A DNA stretch of 56,763 bases from Oscillospiraceae bacterium (GCA_017461445.1 JAFTXW010000026.1:1-56763); one strand, 5' to 3'; shown: positions 1 to 9,975, counted from the first letter of the stretch. Translations and numbers: made by a program. Notes: a model not told the origin generated them from the sequence alone.

Positions 1-1
1 C

Positions 2-1369
2 TGCGGCGAGACGAAGACCGATGCTGTCCCGAAGCTGGATCATACTCACAGCTATACTGAAACCGTCACCGCACCGACCTGCACGGAAAAGGGCTATTCC
101 ACCTACACCTGTGGTTGCGGCGACAGTTATACCGATAATGAGACGGCAGCACTAGGGCATAGTTGGGAGAACGGAAAGTGTACTGTATGCGGTGTATCTG
201 ATCCGTCGTGGGTAGAGCCTACGGAGCCTGAGGAAACCGAACCCGAGGAGACCGAGCCCGAAGTGACTGAACCTGAGGAGACTGAGCCTGAGGTTACAGA
301 ACCCGAAGCTACGGAGCCTGAGGTTACCGAGCCTGAGGAGACTGAGCCCGAGGTCACGGAGCCCGAAGTGACCGAGCCTGAGGAGACGGAGCCTGAGGTC
401 ACAGAGCCCGAAGTAACGGAACCTGAGGAGACAGAACCTGAATCTACCGAGCCCGAGGAGGGAGAAATTATTCGTCTGGCGGGTGACAGTCGGTTTGACA
501 CGGCTTTGGCTGTGGCGGATCAGTTGAAGGAGGAATTGGGTGTTGACGGGTTTGATGCGGTGATCGTTGCTTCCGGCACGAATTTCGCGGATGCCCTCTC
601 CGGCAGTTATCTGGCGGCGGTGAAGAACGCTCCCATCCTCTTAAGCTGCAATGATGACTTCAATCCCAAATATGTGGAAAAGTACAACGGCATGGTGGTG
701 GAATATGTTCGGGACAATCTGCGTACGGGCGGCACCGTGTATATTCTGGGCGGCCCCAAGGCTGTGACCACCTCCCTGGACGAGGCACTGAACGGGTACA
801 ACGTGAAGCGTCTGGCGGGCGCGAACCGCTACGAAACCAATATCCGCATTCTGGAAGAAGCGGGTGTTGACGGCAAGGATGTGCTGATCTGCAACGGTGA
901 GGGATTCGCGGACAGCCTCTCCGCTTCCGCCACGGAGCTGCCTATCCTGCTGGTAAACAGCAAGTATGGCGTTTTTGATGTGCAGAGGAGCTTCCTGGAT
1001 GGTGTTTCGGAGGATTTCTATGTCATTGGCGGAGAAAGCGCGGTCAGCGTTGCCGTTGAGGAGGATATCCGCGGCTACGGGAACGTAACGCGTATCGGCG
1101 GCAAGGACCGTTTCGAGACCTCTGTGCTGATCGCTGAGACGTTCTTTGAGGAGCCTGAGTCGGCTGTATTGGCCTATGCCTGGAATTTCCCGGATGGCCT
1201 CTGCGGCGGGCCTTTGGCAGCGGCGATGGACGCGCCCCTGATCCTGACTATGACAAAGCGGGAAACCGCGGCGGCAGAGTATGTGCAGGGCATGGGCATT
1301 CGGAATGGTGCCATTCTCGGCGGCACCGGGCTGATTTCGGATGGGACGGTCAATTCGATTTTTGGATGA
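2..1369 (+). CDS. CWB2-repeat cell-surface protein (5' end outside window)
   Basis: The reading frame enters from the left edge at base 2 and ends with TGA at 1367-1369, leaving 455 residues. In order it shows a cysteine-rich zinc-ribbon-like unit (about residues 1-68), a low-complexity linker of five-residue [10 protein letters not shown] units (about 72-153), and three cell-wall-binding type 2 repeats (PF04122; about 157-455). The repeats are marked by [39 protein letters not shown] and [14 protein letters not shown]2 domains hold clostridial surface proteins non-covalently to wall polymers, so this is an exported wall-anchored protein; whatever domain it displays is upstream and unseen. 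The next gene carries closely similar CWB2 repeats and zinc-ribbon units, so the two are probably a duplicated pair. It has its own terminator at 1379-1410. Confidence 0.9.
   Translation, partial: CGETKTDAVPKLDHTHSYTETVTAPTCTEKGYSTYTCGCGDSYTDNETAALGHSWENGKCTVCGVSDPSWVEPTEPEETEPEETEPEVTEPEETEPEVTEPEATEPEVTEPEETEPEVTEPEVTEPEETEPEVTEPEVTEPEETEPESTEPEEGEIIRLAGDSRFDTALAVADQLKEELGVDGFDAVIVASGTNFADALSGSYLAAVKNAPILLSCNDDFNPKYVEKYNGMVVEYVRDNLRTGGTVYILGGPKAVTTSLDEALNGYNVKRLAGANRYETNIRILEEAGVDGKDVLICNGEGFADSLSASATELPILLVNSKYGVFDVQRSFLDGVSEDFYVIGGESAVSVAVEEDIRGYGNVTRIGGKDRFETSVLIAETFFEEPESAVLAYAWNFPDGLCGGPLAAAMDAPLILTMTKRETAAAEYVQGMGIRNGAILGGTGLISDGTVNSIFG
215..462 (+). repeat. Tandem [10 protein letters not shown]-coding repeat
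   Basis: About sixteen imperfect 15-bp units encode a Thr/Glu/Pro linker between the zinc-ribbon part and the CWB2 repeats. Third-codon positions vary freely while the residues stay the same, so selection is on the protein. Such tracts usually act as extended wall-spanning spacers and can change length by slippage. Confidence 0.85.
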
Positions 1370-1378
1370 TATTGGGGG

Positions 1379-1410
1379 AACGGCACCGCGTGGGCGGTGC
1401 CGTTCTTTTG
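1379..1410 (+). terminator. Intrinsic terminator after the first CWB2 gene
   Basis: An 11-bp perfect stem (AACGGCACCGC at 1379-1389 with its complement at 1394-1404) has a 4-nt loop and is followed by CTTTTG. It begins 9 bp after the stop codon. Confidence 0.85.
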
Positions 1411-1427
1411 TGGGGGCCTCTTGGGAT

Positions 1428-1448
1428 GGGCGACCGCAAGGGTCGCCC
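1428..1448. repeat. GGGCGACC hairpin
   Basis: GGGCGACC (1428-1435) pairs with GGTCGCCC (1441-1448), followed by CTAC. It resembles the hairpin arms of the element at 36903-37042 and the hairpin at 45426-45446. It lies in the 224-bp gap between the two CWB2 genes. Function unknown. Confidence 0.55.
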
Positions 1449-1530
1449 CTACGCGGTGGGTTTCTCCATTTTAGTTCCGCACTCCGGGGATGGGATTTCC
1501 GGCTGGGGTGGGTTGGGAAGCTTATATTTC

Positions 1531-1559
1531 TTGACTGTTTCTTCTTCAAAAGGTATAAT
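1531..1559 (+). promoter_or_regulatory. Sigma-A promoter of the large surface protein
   Basis: TTGACT (1531-1536), a 17-bp spacer and a perfect TATAAT (1554-1559). It sits 34 bp before the ATG at 1594, with AAGGAGGG at about 1578-1585 as ribosome binding site. Confidence 0.85.
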
Positions 1560-1593
1560 ATAGAAAAGTTTTCAAAAAAGGAGGGTTTTCTAT

Positions 1594-4500
1594 ATGAAAC
1601 GTATTTTTCAGTCACTCGTTCTTTTCTGCCTGATCCTTTCGCTGGTGCCGTTTACGGCGGCGGCTGCGGGGAGTGGGGCGGTGACGGCTGTGGAGGGGAG
1701 CGGTTCCACTTCCGGGCTGGTGCCCGCCGAAAGCTACAATTATAATGCCTGCAATTACAGCGGCTACTCCGCTAAAACCATCAAGTCGTCTCTTACTGCC
1801 GTGGATGGCGGGTATCTGCGGGTGGAATACATCAGCGGTACCATTATCGCGGAGCAGTATGACGAAAGCTTCGTTCTGACGGAAAGCACCGAAATCCCCA
1901 TGGAGCTATCCCTCTTTGGCGGCATCTACATCTGCGAGGATTACAATTTCCTGGTCTTCGGCCAGACCAACAACGCGGAGGATGATTCCGTCGAGGTCAT
2001 CCGGGTGGTCCGCTACTCCAAGGACTGGGAGCGTCAGGCCGCCGCCAGTCTTTACGGTGCCAACACCACCGTCCCCTTCGATGCCGGTTCCCTCCGCTTT
2101 GCCCGCTCCGGGGATATGCTGTACATCCGTACCAGTCACCAGATGTATGCCCTCCCCGACACCCAGAAGAGGCATCAGGCCAATCTGACCATGAGCGTGT
2201 GCATCAGCGATATGACCGTCACGGATCAGTACAGCATCGTGATGAACACCAACTATGGCTATGTAAGCCACTCCTTCAACCAGTTCATTCAGGTGGACGG
2301 CACCGATCTGCTGGCTGTGGATCACGGCGATGCCGGTCCCCGTTCCGTGGTTTTGATGAAGTACAACAAGCCCGCAGGACAGGAAACCTTTACCGGAAAG
2401 GTGACCTATGCGGATGTACTGACCATCGCGGAAAATACGGGACATTACAACTACACCGGCGTTTCCGTGGGCGGCTTTGCATTCTCGGACAGCCACTATC
2501 TGGTGGCAGGCAGCACCTGTGACCAGGGCGGCGGCATTGACCAGGGGGCAGCTCAGCGGAACATCTTTGTGACGGTCACCCCAAAGGGTACCCTCACCGC
2601 TGACGCCACCGGGATCCTGTATCTGACCGACTATGCCGAGGGAGATGGGGTCTCCCTGTCCACGCCCCATCTGGTGAAGCTGGACGGAAACAGCTTCTGC
2701 CTGCTGTGGGCCTCCGGCGATCAGGTCTATTACTGCACCCTGGACGGTCAGGGACAGAAGACCTCTGAAGTTGCAAGCGCAGAGGGCAAGCTGTCTGACT
2801 GTGCGCCCATTGTGGTGGACGGAAAAATCGTCTGGTATGTGACCCAGAATTCCGCCCCTGTATTCTACACGCTGGATCTGAATCACAGCCACAGCTATAC
2901 TGATGTGGTTACACCCCCTACCTGCACGGAACAGGGCTACACCACCCACACCTGCGAATGCGGCAGCAGCTACCAGGGCGACTTTACAGATGCCCTGGGC
3001 CATTCCTTTGACGAGGGCACCATGACCCAGGAGGCCGCCGAAGAACAGAACAGCATGACGGTCTATCAGTGCTCCGCATGCGGCATCTACCACTACAGGT
3101 ACGGCCATACCACCCTGGGCATGTATTGGCTGGCAGGCTTCCGTCCCGAGGGGGCCGACCCCTATGACCCTGCCCTTAAATATGGGCACACTGTGTCTGA
3201 TCCAATTACAGATACCGAGCTGGCCTACGGCTACGAGATCCCGGAAGACGGGGCCACTGTGGTGATCTGCTTCTCCTACGCCTGCGGTTACAGCCAGTCC
3301 TTTATGCAGCAGCTGGATCAATGCGACTGGCTGGACAATCCCTATGTGAATTTCGTAGCGGTGGAAAGCAAAGCGGAAAATGCGGCGGATGTGCTCAGCT
3401 TTATGGAGGCCTGTACCCCCAACTCCGCCTCCCTCATTAACTACCGCTATCAGGGCAGCCATGTCACGCAGGACTACATGGATGCCTTGATCGTGGAAGA
3501 CAACTACTATACCTATCCCATGGTCTTTGTGATCACCGGCTCCGACAGTGTCCAGAACCCTGTTTACGGAACCGACGGCATGGTATCCACCGGAGTCCTG
3601 TACGACGTGCTGTGCCATGTCAGCGAGAGTTTCGCCGCCTACGAGGGTGAAGGAGGCAAGCCCGATCCGGTATGTCCCCATACTGTCACCCTCCAGACCA
3701 ACACCATCGAGCCCACCTGTGATACGGAAGGCTATACCGGTGATACCGTCTGCGCCGACTGCGGCGAAGTCCTGGAATCCGGTATGGCTATCGCTTCCCT
3801 GGGGCACGACTGGGACGCGGGCATCGTGACCAAAGAGCCTACCTGTGATGGGGAGGGAGAGATCACCTATACCTGCACCCGCTGCACCGCCGAATACACA
3901 GAAAAGCTCTCTACCCTCTGCGGCAGCATGATCCCCGTGGACAAGGAGGACACGGTGGTTTCCCGCAATTATACCGTATACGATCCCCTGACCGGTAATT
4001 CCATGGTCTTCTCCTACGAAACCCCAGAGGACGGGGTTACCATGCTGGTGTTCTTCTCCCATGTCTGCGGCAACTGTCAGTGGCTCATGTCCAGTCTGGA
4101 TGAATGTGACTGGCTGGACAATCCCTATCTGAACATTACCGCCGTGGAAGCCATTTCCGGCGATGCCGCTTCCGTCATGGACTTTATCAACACTTACACC
4201 CCCAACGTGGCCCCCATGATTGACTTCCGCTATACCAAGAGCACCTCCATAGTTGCCTCCTACAACCGCCTGTTCTCCTCCGAGAACAGCTTTGTCTGGC
4301 CCATTGTGGTGATCATTGACGAATCCGGTGAAGCCAACATGGTTCGCTATGCGTCTGACATGGCTGTCAATGTGGACACCATTTACAACACCCTCTGCTG
4401 CGTCAGCCCCAGTTTTGCGGAATATGAAAAAGTAGATATTCCTGACAACACTCAGCCCGAGGAACCCCAGCCCGAAGAACCTGACACGGAATCCGAATTT

Positions 4501-7500
4501 GCCACAGTACAGACGGTTGGGCAGATGGACTACAGTGCGATCCAGGAGGTACTGGTGTTGGTGAACCAGTACCGGGCCGAGGAGGGTCTGGAGCCCCTGA
4601 TCCTGGACGAGGAACTGACCCAGGCCGCCATGACCCGGGCGGTGGAGACCACCATTTACTGGGATCATGCTCGTCCCAACGGCACCAGCTGCTTCACAAT
4701 TCTGGAGGAATTCGGCCTTTCCGTCAGTGCCGCCGGTGAAAACATTGCCGTGGGACAGACAAACGCAGCAGAGGTCACGGACGGCTGGATGAATTCCTCG
4801 GGACACAGGGCAAATATCCTGGATGCAGACTTCACCCACATCGGTATCGGCTGTGTTATCTCCAACAACACCCGGTATTGGGTTCAGATGTTTGGCAGCG
4901 GTTTGATCAGCCAGGAAAACTGTAGCACTACCGGACTTGTAAATTACAGCAGTGCCGTTGAGATCCTGCAAGCCAATCTCAGTACCACCCTCTCTCAGGC
5001 AGAGCTGAACATCTCTCTGGATTCCAGCGAGTTAGGCAGCTGGACCACCCAGATTTATGTGAAGCAGTTCAACTCCTTCCGATCCACGCTTCTGATCCCC
5101 ATTCTGTCCGATGTGAAGGACGAAAACGGCAATGTGATCGCCACTCTGGCAAATGCTGGCGACGGTACCGGCGCAGTGATCCTCACCGCCACAGCAGAAG
5201 GCACCGGGACGGTGACCCTGCCTGTCTACGAGGAACAGGCTGCCCCCCTCACTCTCACTGTTACCGTCCATGTTCACGAGTACACGCAGACGGAAGTAGT
5301 CGCTCCCACCTGCCGGCAGCAGGGCTACACAAATCACATATGCAGCTGCGGCAGCAGCAGGCAGGACAGTTATACTGACCCTGTGGAACACAGCTGGGAC
5401 GAGGGTACCATCATCCAGGAGCCTACCCCTGACCATGAGGGTGCCAAGCTATACACCTGCATCTTCGGCTGCGGTTCGTCCATAACCGAAGCTATCTTCT
5501 GGGAGCCTGATGCCTGCACCCATGAAAATACCAGGATTCAAAATGAGATCGATGTGACCTGCACCACTGACGGCTACACCGGCGATACTGTCTGCGCCGA
5601 CTGCGGCCAGCTGATGGAGGAGGGAGAATCCATTCCCCCAGCGGGGCATGACTGGGATGAGGGTACCGTCACCCGGGAACCCACCGCCGCCCAGGACGGA
5701 GAAATGACCTACACCTGCGCCGTCTGCGGTGAGACCAAAACCGAAGCCATCCCCTGGGAGGAAACGGAATGCGTACATTCCGGCACCACCATCGAAAATG
5801 CCGCCGAGGCCACCTGCACGGAAGATGGCTACTCCGGTGACACCGTTTGCGCCGACTGCGGCGAGGTTCTGAAAACCGGCAAGGCCATTCCCGCCGCCGG
5901 TCACAGCTGGGATCAGGGTGAAGTCACCCGGGAACCTACGGAAGACGAAGCCGGTGAGCGTACCTACACCTGCACCGTCTGTCAGGAAACCAAAACGGAA
6001 ACCATTCCCCCTGTCTCCACCGGCGGCTTCCGCCGCATTGCGGGTGCCAACCGGTTCGAAACTGCCTTTGAAGTGGCCAATGCCATGAAGGAAGCCCTGG
6101 GAATTGAAAAATTTGACAGCATCATCGTAGCCAGCGGCACCAATTTTGCCGATGCCCTTTCCGGCAGCTATCTGGCCACTGTCCGCAATGCCCCCATCCT
6201 GCTGAGCTACAGCACCAGTGCCATCAACAACAGCGTGAAGGACTACATCCGGGAGAACCTGAATCCCGGCGGCACCGTTTACATTCTGGGCGGCACCTCC
6301 GCCGTTCCCGCGTCCATGGAAACGGAGCTGGAGGAATTCGCCGTGAAGCGTCTGGCCGGCACCGACCGGTTCGGCACCAACCTGGCGATCCTGGAGGAGG
6401 CGGGCTACGCAGGCAAGGCCATTCTGGCCTGCACAGGCCTGGCATTTGCCGACAGCCTCTCCGCCTCTGCCGCAGGACTTCCCATCCTGCTGGTGTGGAA
6501 AGACCTGACCGCTGACCAGAAGGCCTTCCTGGAGGGCATCTCCGGCAGCATTTACGTCATCGGCGGCGAGGGTGCCGTCAGCAGCGGCATGATGGAGCAG
6601 CTGTCCCGGTACGGCTATACCGAGCGTCTGGGCGGCAGCAACCGCTTCCAGACCTCCGTTCTCATTGCCGAGACCTTCTTCCCCAATGCGGAAAGCGCGG
6701 CACTGGCCTACGCCTGGGACTTCCCCGACGGCCTTTGCGGTGGTCCTCTGGCGGCAGTGATGGACGCCCCCCTGATCCTGACCATGCCCTGCTACGAAGC
6801 GGACGCGGCGGAATTCGCCGTGACCCGCAGCATTGACCAGGGTGTTGTCCTGGGCGGCGAGGGCCTGATCTCCAACGAAGCCGTCAACGCGGTGACTGGC
6901 ACCGCCGAGGCAGGCCACCGCTACAGCACCACCACCGTGGAGCCCACCTGCACCTCCGGCGGCTATGACCTGCACACCTGTGAAAAGTGCGGTCACAGCT
7001 ACAAGGACAACAAAACCAAGGCCAACGGCCACGACAACAGCGAAACCATCGTCTACGCCACCTTCGACCAGGGCGGCTACACCCAGCGCACCTGCAATGT
7101 GTGCGGCCACTCCGAAACCGCCGACAAGACCGAAAAGCTGTCCTCCACCATAAAGGAAGTGTTCGACCTGGTGAACCAGGCCCGGAAGGAGGCCGGTGTG
7201 GCACCCCTGGTATACTACTTCGAGGGTCAGGAGGCGGCGGACATCCGTGCGACGGAAGTGAAGTCCTATTTCAGCCACACCCGGCCCAACGGACAAAGCT
7301 GCTTCACCGTCTTCGATGAGCTGGGATTAGAGCGGTGGCCCTCCGGCGAGAACATCGCCTACGGCTATCCCACCGCTGCCGCCGTTATGAACGGCTGGAT
7401 GAACTCCCAGGGGCACCGGGAGAACATCCTGAACCCCAGTGCCCAGGCCATCCTGATCGGCAAGGACGGAAGCTCCTGGGTCATGCTGCTGACCTACTGA
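1594..7500 (+). CDS. Large multidomain surface protein (thioredoxin-like, CAP, CWB2)
   Basis: This 1968-residue exported protein starts with a signal peptide (MKRIF, hydrophobic core, AAAA cleavage region near residue 25). Approximate order: a beta-rich region without a recognised family (30-430); a zinc-ribbon-like unit (431-500); a thioredoxin-like domain with CGYS (506-683); zinc-ribbon units (695-774); a second thioredoxin-like domain with a full CGNC (780-944); a short PE linker; a CAP/SCP domain (980-1104, with DHARPNG and SGHRANIL); a beta-rich stretch; further zinc-ribbon units (1228-1469); three CWB2 repeats (1480-1769); another zinc-ribbon pair; and a C-terminal CAP domain (1853-1968, SHTRPNG, QGHRENIL). 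The two thioredoxin-like domains share CDWLDNPY, so they arose by duplication. CWB2 implies wall attachment; the CAP and thioredoxin-like parts suggest an extracellular redox or matrix role, which is inference. It is transcribed alone from 1531-1559. Confidence 0.9.
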   Translation: MKRIFQSLVLFCLILSLVPFTAAAAGSGAVTAVEGSGSTSGLVPAESYNYNACNYSGYSAKTIKSSLTAVDGGYLRVEYISGTIIAEQYDESFVLTESTEIPMELSLFGGIYICEDYNFLVFGQTNNAEDDSVEVIRVVRYSKDWERQAAASLYGANTTVPFDAGSLRFARSGDMLYIRTSHQMYALPDTQKRHQANLTMSVCISDMTVTDQYSIVMNTNYGYVSHSFNQFIQVDGTDLLAVDHGDAGPRSVVLMKYNKPAGQETFTGKVTYADVLTIAENTGHYNYTGVSVGGFAFSDSHYLVAGSTCDQGGGIDQGAAQRNIFVTVTPKGTLTADATGILYLTDYAEGDGVSLSTPHLVKLDGNSFCLLWASGDQVYYCTLDGQGQKTSEVASAEGKLSDCAPIVVDGKIVWYVTQNSAPVFYTLDLNHSHSYTDVVTPPTCTEQGYTTHTCECGSSYQGDFTDALGHSFDEGTMTQEAAEEQNSMTVYQCSACGIYHYRYGHTTLGMYWLAGFRPEGADPYDPALKYGHTVSDPITDTELAYGYEIPEDGATVVICFSYACGYSQSFMQQLDQCDWLDNPYVNFVAVESKAENAADVLSFMEACTPNSASLINYRYQGSHVTQDYMDALIVEDNYYTYPMVFVITGSDSVQNPVYGTDGMVSTGVLYDVLCHVSESFAAYEGEGGKPDPVCPHTVTLQTNTIEPTCDTEGYTGDTVCADCGEVLESGMAIASLGHDWDAGIVTKEPTCDGEGEITYTCTRCTAEYTEKLSTLCGSMIPVDKEDTVVSRNYTVYDPLTGNSMVFSYETPEDGVTMLVFFSHVCGNCQWLMSSLDECDWLDNPYLNITAVEAISGDAASVMDFINTYTPNVAPMIDFRYTKSTSIVASYNRLFSSENSFVWPIVVIIDESGEANMVRYASDMAVNVDTIYNTLCCVSPSFAEYEKVDIPDNTQPEEPQPEEPDTESEFATVQTVGQMDYSAIQEVLVLVNQYRAEEGLEPLILDEELTQAAMTRAVETTIYWDHARPNGTSCFTILEEFGLSVSAAGENIAVGQTNAAEVTDGWMNSSGHRANILDADFTHIGIGCVISNNTRYWVQMFGSGLISQENCSTTGLVNYSSAVEILQANLSTTLSQAELNISLDSSELGSWTTQIYVKQFNSFRSTLLIPILSDVKDENGNVIATLANAGDGTGAVILTATAEGTGTVTLPVYEEQAAPLTLTVTVHVHEYTQTEVVAPTCRQQGYTNHICSCGSSRQDSYTDPVEHSWDEGTIIQEPTPDHEGAKLYTCIFGCGSSITEAIFWEPDACTHENTRIQNEIDVTCTTDGYTGDTVCADCGQLMEEGESIPPAGHDWDEGTVTREPTAAQDGEMTYTCAVCGETKTEAIPWEETECVHSGTTIENAAEATCTEDGYSGDTVCADCGEVLKTGKAIPAAGHSWDQGEVTREPTEDEAGERTYTCTVCQETKTETIPPVSTGGFRRIAGANRFETAFEVANAMKEALGIEKFDSIIVASGTNFADALSGSYLATVRNAPILLSYSTSAINNSVKDYIRENLNPGGTVYILGGTSAVPASMETELEEFAVKRLAGTDRFGTNLAILEEAGYAGKAILACTGLAFADSLSASAAGLPILLVWKDLTADQKAFLEGISGSIYVIGGEGAVSSGMMEQLSRYGYTERLGGSNRFQTSVLIAETFFPNAESAALAYAWDFPDGLCGGPLAAVMDAPLILTMPCYEADAAEFAVTRSIDQGVVLGGEGLISNEAVNAVTGTAEAGHRYSTTTVEPTCTSGGYDLHTCEKCGHSYKDNKTKANGHDNSETIVYATFDQGGYTQRTCNVCGHSETADKTEKLSSTIKEVFDLVNQARKEAGVAPLVYYFEGQEAADIRATEVKSYFSHTRPNGQSCFTVFDELGLERWPSGENIAYGYPTAAAVMNGWMNSQGHRENILNPSAQAILIGKDGSSWVMLLTY

Positions 7501-7512
7501 TAAACGTAAGCA

Positions 7513-7543
7513 CATCCCGCGGTTTTCGCCGCGGGATGCGTTT
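7513..7543 (+). terminator. Intrinsic terminator of the large surface gene
   Basis: CATCCCGCGG (7513-7522) pairs with CCGCGGGATG (7529-7538), followed by CGTTTTT. It starts 12 bp after the stop codon. The rest of the 383-bp gap up to 7884 is AT-rich and holds the next promoter and leader; no gene is seen in it. Confidence 0.9.
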
Positions 7544-7749
7544 TTCCGCGCCGCCGAAATAAGCCTTTCGTCTTTCCGGGTCTTTATCATAATCGATTTT
7601 GATAAATATTAAATCGATGGTGAAACCAGTATTTTTCTGCCCTTTTTTTGCACAATTCAACGCTTGGAAAAGATTCAGCAAAGTGCACAATTCACATTTT
7701 ATTCATTTGTGCCCACTCAACAAAAAATGGATGCCGCATCCATTCCTCG

Positions 7750-7778
7750 TTGACAAACGCACCGCAAATTGGTATTCT
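7750..7778 (+). promoter_or_regulatory. Sigma-A promoter of the PTS genes
   Basis: TTGACA (7750-7755), a 17-bp spacer and TATTCT (7773-7778). A leader of about 100 nt follows, with a GC-rich stretch at 7800-7855 that can fold. I could not match the leader to a known riboswitch or antiterminator target. Confidence 0.8.
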
Positions 7779-7883
7779 TAGGTTAGGTATTTCTCTCACT
7801 GCGTCCGCAGACCGCTGCGGGGCACCGCACCGATCAGCCGTGCTTACCTAGCGGCCTTAAAACATTGAAAGAAGGTAATTACA

Positions 7884-8369
7884 ATGGGATTTTTTAAGAA
7901 ACTCTTCGGTAAGTCCATGGATGAGCTGTGCGCTCCTGTCGCTGGCAAGGCAGTCCCCGTAAGCGAAGTTCCCGACCCCACCTTTGCGGAAGGTATGCTG
8001 GGCAACGGCATCGCCATTGAACCCACCGCCGGTAAGGTCTGCGCTCCCTGCGACGCTACTGTGGACACCATGTTCGAGACCGGCCACGCCGTCAGCCTCA
8101 CCGCTGACTTCGGTGCTGAGATCCTGATCCATGTGGGTCTGGAGACCGTCACCCTGAAGGGCAAGCATTTCACCATCCACTGCAAGAACGGCGACAAGGT
8201 GAAGAAGGGCGACCTGCTGATCGAGTTCGATCTGGACGCCATCAAGGCCGAGGGCTTCAACACCATCACCCCCATGCTGGTCTGCAACAGCGACGATTAC
8301 GGCACCTTCAATACCACCGTCGGCAAGGCTGTCACCAACGCTGACGTAGTCATCGAGCTGGCAAAGTAA
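7884..8369 (+). CDS. PTS system glucose-type EIIA component
   Basis: This 161-residue cytoplasmic phosphocarrier takes phosphate from HPr and passes it to the EIIB domain of the next gene. The EIIA-Glc fold (PF00358) is clear: APVAG near the N-terminus, H68 in ETGHAV, and the phosphorylated histidine H83 in ILIHVGLETV. The length is normal for a stand-alone EIIA. It starts at ATG 7884 behind GAAGG. It is the first gene of a two-gene unit whose second gene is an EIICB lacking its own EIIA, so the two form a complete permease. Codon use is strongly biased in both genes, suggesting high expression. In many Firmicutes such EIIA proteins also take part in carbon regulation; nothing here shows that directly. 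Confidence 0.93.
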   Translation: MGFFKKLFGKSMDELCAPVAGKAVPVSEVPDPTFAEGMLGNGIAIEPTAGKVCAPCDATVDTMFETGHAVSLTADFGAEILIHVGLETVTLKGKHFTIHCKNGDKVKKGDLLIEFDLDAIKAEGFNTITPMLVCNSDDYGTFNTTVGKAVTNADVVIELAK

Positions 8370-8390
8370 TTTTATTGGGTTAGGCCTCAT

Positions 8391-8411
8391 TGGCCGTCGT
8401 GGGCCGACGGC
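8391..8411 (+). other. Hairpin between the EIIA and EIICB genes
   Basis: GGCCGTCG and CGACGGCC pair around a short loop in the 85-bp gap. No T-tract follows, so it is more likely an mRNA-processing or stability hairpin that sets relative expression than a terminator. Confidence 0.55.
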
Positions 8412-8454
8412 CGTTTAAATAAGGCATATAGAGAATTAAGGAGGATATTTTTCT

Positions 8455-9930
8455 ATGATGAAACATCTGCAGAAGCTGGGCAGCGCCCTGATGCTGCCTG
8501 TGGCATGTCTGCCCATCTGTGGTATTCTGATGGGTCTGGGCTATGCTATCGCTCCCGCCGTCATGGGTGCCGCTGGCGCCACTGAGGGCTTCGCCTACGT
8601 TCTGGGCTTCTTCCTGGTCAAGGCCGGCGGCGCCCTGATCGACAACATGGCTATCCTGTTCGCCATCGGTACTGCCGTTGGCCTGGCCAAGGAAAACAAC
8701 GGCACCGCCGGTCTGGCAGGCCTGGTCTCCTGGCTGATGATCACCAACCTGCTGAGCACCGGCACCGTCAGCGTTATCGCTCCCGGCCTGTGCCAGCCCG
8801 ACACCACCAACTGGGTCGCTTTCTCCAAGATCGCCAACCCCTTCACCGGCATCCTGGCCGGCGTTATCGGTGCTGTCTGCTACAACAAGTTTAAGGACAC
8901 CAAGCTGCCCGACGTGCTGGCATTCTTCTCCGGCAAGCGCAGCGTCTCCATCGTGACCGCTGTTGTCTCCATCGTCGTGTCCGCTGTCCTGCTGTTCGTT
9001 TGGCCCATCATCTTCGGTGTTCTGGTTACTATCGGTAACGCCATCGTTGGCCTGGACGCTGTCGGCGCAGGTATCTACGCATTCCTGAACCGTCTGCTGA
9101 TCCCCTTCGGCCTGCACCACGCTCTGAACAACGTGTTCTGGTTCGACACCATCGGCCTGGGCGACCTGACCGCTTACTGGGGTGCTAAGACCGAGGCTGA
9201 CATGGGCTGGTCCGTCGGTATGTACATGGCTGGCTTCTTCCCCAGCATGATGTTCGGTATCCCCGGCGCTGCTGTGGCTATGATCCAGACCGCTAAGCCC
9301 AACAAGAAGAAGTCCACCATCGGTATCGTTGGCGCCGCTGCTGTCTGTGCTATCCTGTGCGGCGTTACCGAGCCCTTCGAGTTCGCCTTCATGTTCCTGG
9401 CATTCCCCCTGTACGTTGTCTACTCCGCTCTGTACGGCATCTTCACCGTCATCACCGTCGCTCTGGGCTTCCGCGCTGGCTTCTGCTTCTCCGCCGGCCT
9501 GACCGACCTGATCTTCTCCGCTTCCCTGCCCGCTGCTAACAACACCTGGCTGATCCTGCCCCTGGGCATCGCTGCCTTCGTGGTTTACTACCTGGTGTTC
9601 CTGTTCGCCATCAAGAAGTGGGATCTGAAGACCCCCGGCCGTGAGGACGACGGCGAGGACGAGCTGAAGATCGAGCTGGCTAACAACGACTTCACCGCCA
9701 TGGCTGAGATCATCCTGGAAGGTGTTGGCGGCAAGGAGAACGTCACCTCCATCGACCACTGCATCACCCGTCTGAGACTGGAAGTCAAGGACCGTCTGCT
9801 GGTTGACGAGAAGAAGATCAAGTCCTCCGGTGCTTCCGGCGTTATCCGTCCCGGTAAGACCTCCGTTCAGGTCGTTATCGGCCCCAAGGTCCAGTTCGTT
9901 TACGACGAGTTCAAGAAGCTGGCCAAGTAA
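8455..9930 (+). CDS. PTS EIICB permease, glucose/N-acetylglucosamine family
   Basis: The 491-residue membrane permease imports and phosphorylates a hexose. Residues 1 to about 385 are the EIIC channel, with many hydrophobic helices and the family signatures NRLLIPFGLHHALNNVFWF, MFGIPGAA and GVTEPFEFAF. A charged linker leads to an EIIB domain (about 405-491) with the phosphorylated cysteine C436 in DHCITRLRLEV. The NRLLIPFGLHHALNNVFWFD stretch and the linker style recall NagE (N-acetylglucosamine), but PtsG-type glucose specificity cannot be excluded by eye. There are two adjacent ATG codons (8455, 8458) behind AAGGAGG at 8438-8444. The operon ends at the strong terminator 9976-10010. A nagA gene lies 26 kb away, which fits GlcNAc use. 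Confidence 0.9.
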   Translation: MMKHLQKLGSALMLPVACLPICGILMGLGYAIAPAVMGAAGATEGFAYVLGFFLVKAGGALIDNMAILFAIGTAVGLAKENNGTAGLAGLVSWLMITNLLSTGTVSVIAPGLCQPDTTNWVAFSKIANPFTGILAGVIGAVCYNKFKDTKLPDVLAFFSGKRSVSIVTAVVSIVVSAVLLFVWPIIFGVLVTIGNAIVGLDAVGAGIYAFLNRLLIPFGLHHALNNVFWFDTIGLGDLTAYWGAKTEADMGWSVGMYMAGFFPSMMFGIPGAAVAMIQTAKPNKKKSTIGIVGAAAVCAILCGVTEPFEFAFMFLAFPLYVVYSALYGIFTVITVALGFRAGFCFSAGLTDLIFSASLPAANNTWLILPLGIAAFVVYYLVFLFAIKKWDLKTPGREDDGEDELKIELANNDFTAMAEIILEGVGGKENVTSIDHCITRLRLEVKDRLLVDEKKIKSSGASGVIRPGKTSVQVVIGPKVQFVYDEFKKLAK

Positions 9931-9975
9931 TCTTCCTCTTCAAAAGAAAATACCATGGCCCACATGGTAAAAATG

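Noticed and set aside
215-462. Regular repeat that might suggest a CRISPR array
   Set aside because: Units are 15 bp, contiguous and in frame with no unique spacers; it is coding low-complexity sequence.
127-501. Minus-strand frame coding SGSV repeats
   Set aside because: It is the antisense of the [10 protein letters not shown] repeat in the CWB2 gene; no promoter or ribosome binding site.
1906-4971. Long open frame on the minus strand opposite the large surface gene (about 1021 codons), and another at 5449-7296
   Set aside because: The plus-strand gene has promoter, ribosome binding site, signal peptide and recognised domains; the opposite frames are Gly/Val/His-rich shadows of GC-rich codons without family motifs.
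7779-7883. Riboswitch or antiterminator target in the PTS leader
   Set aside because: The leader can fold, but I could not find the conserved strings of glmS, T-box or RAT elements.
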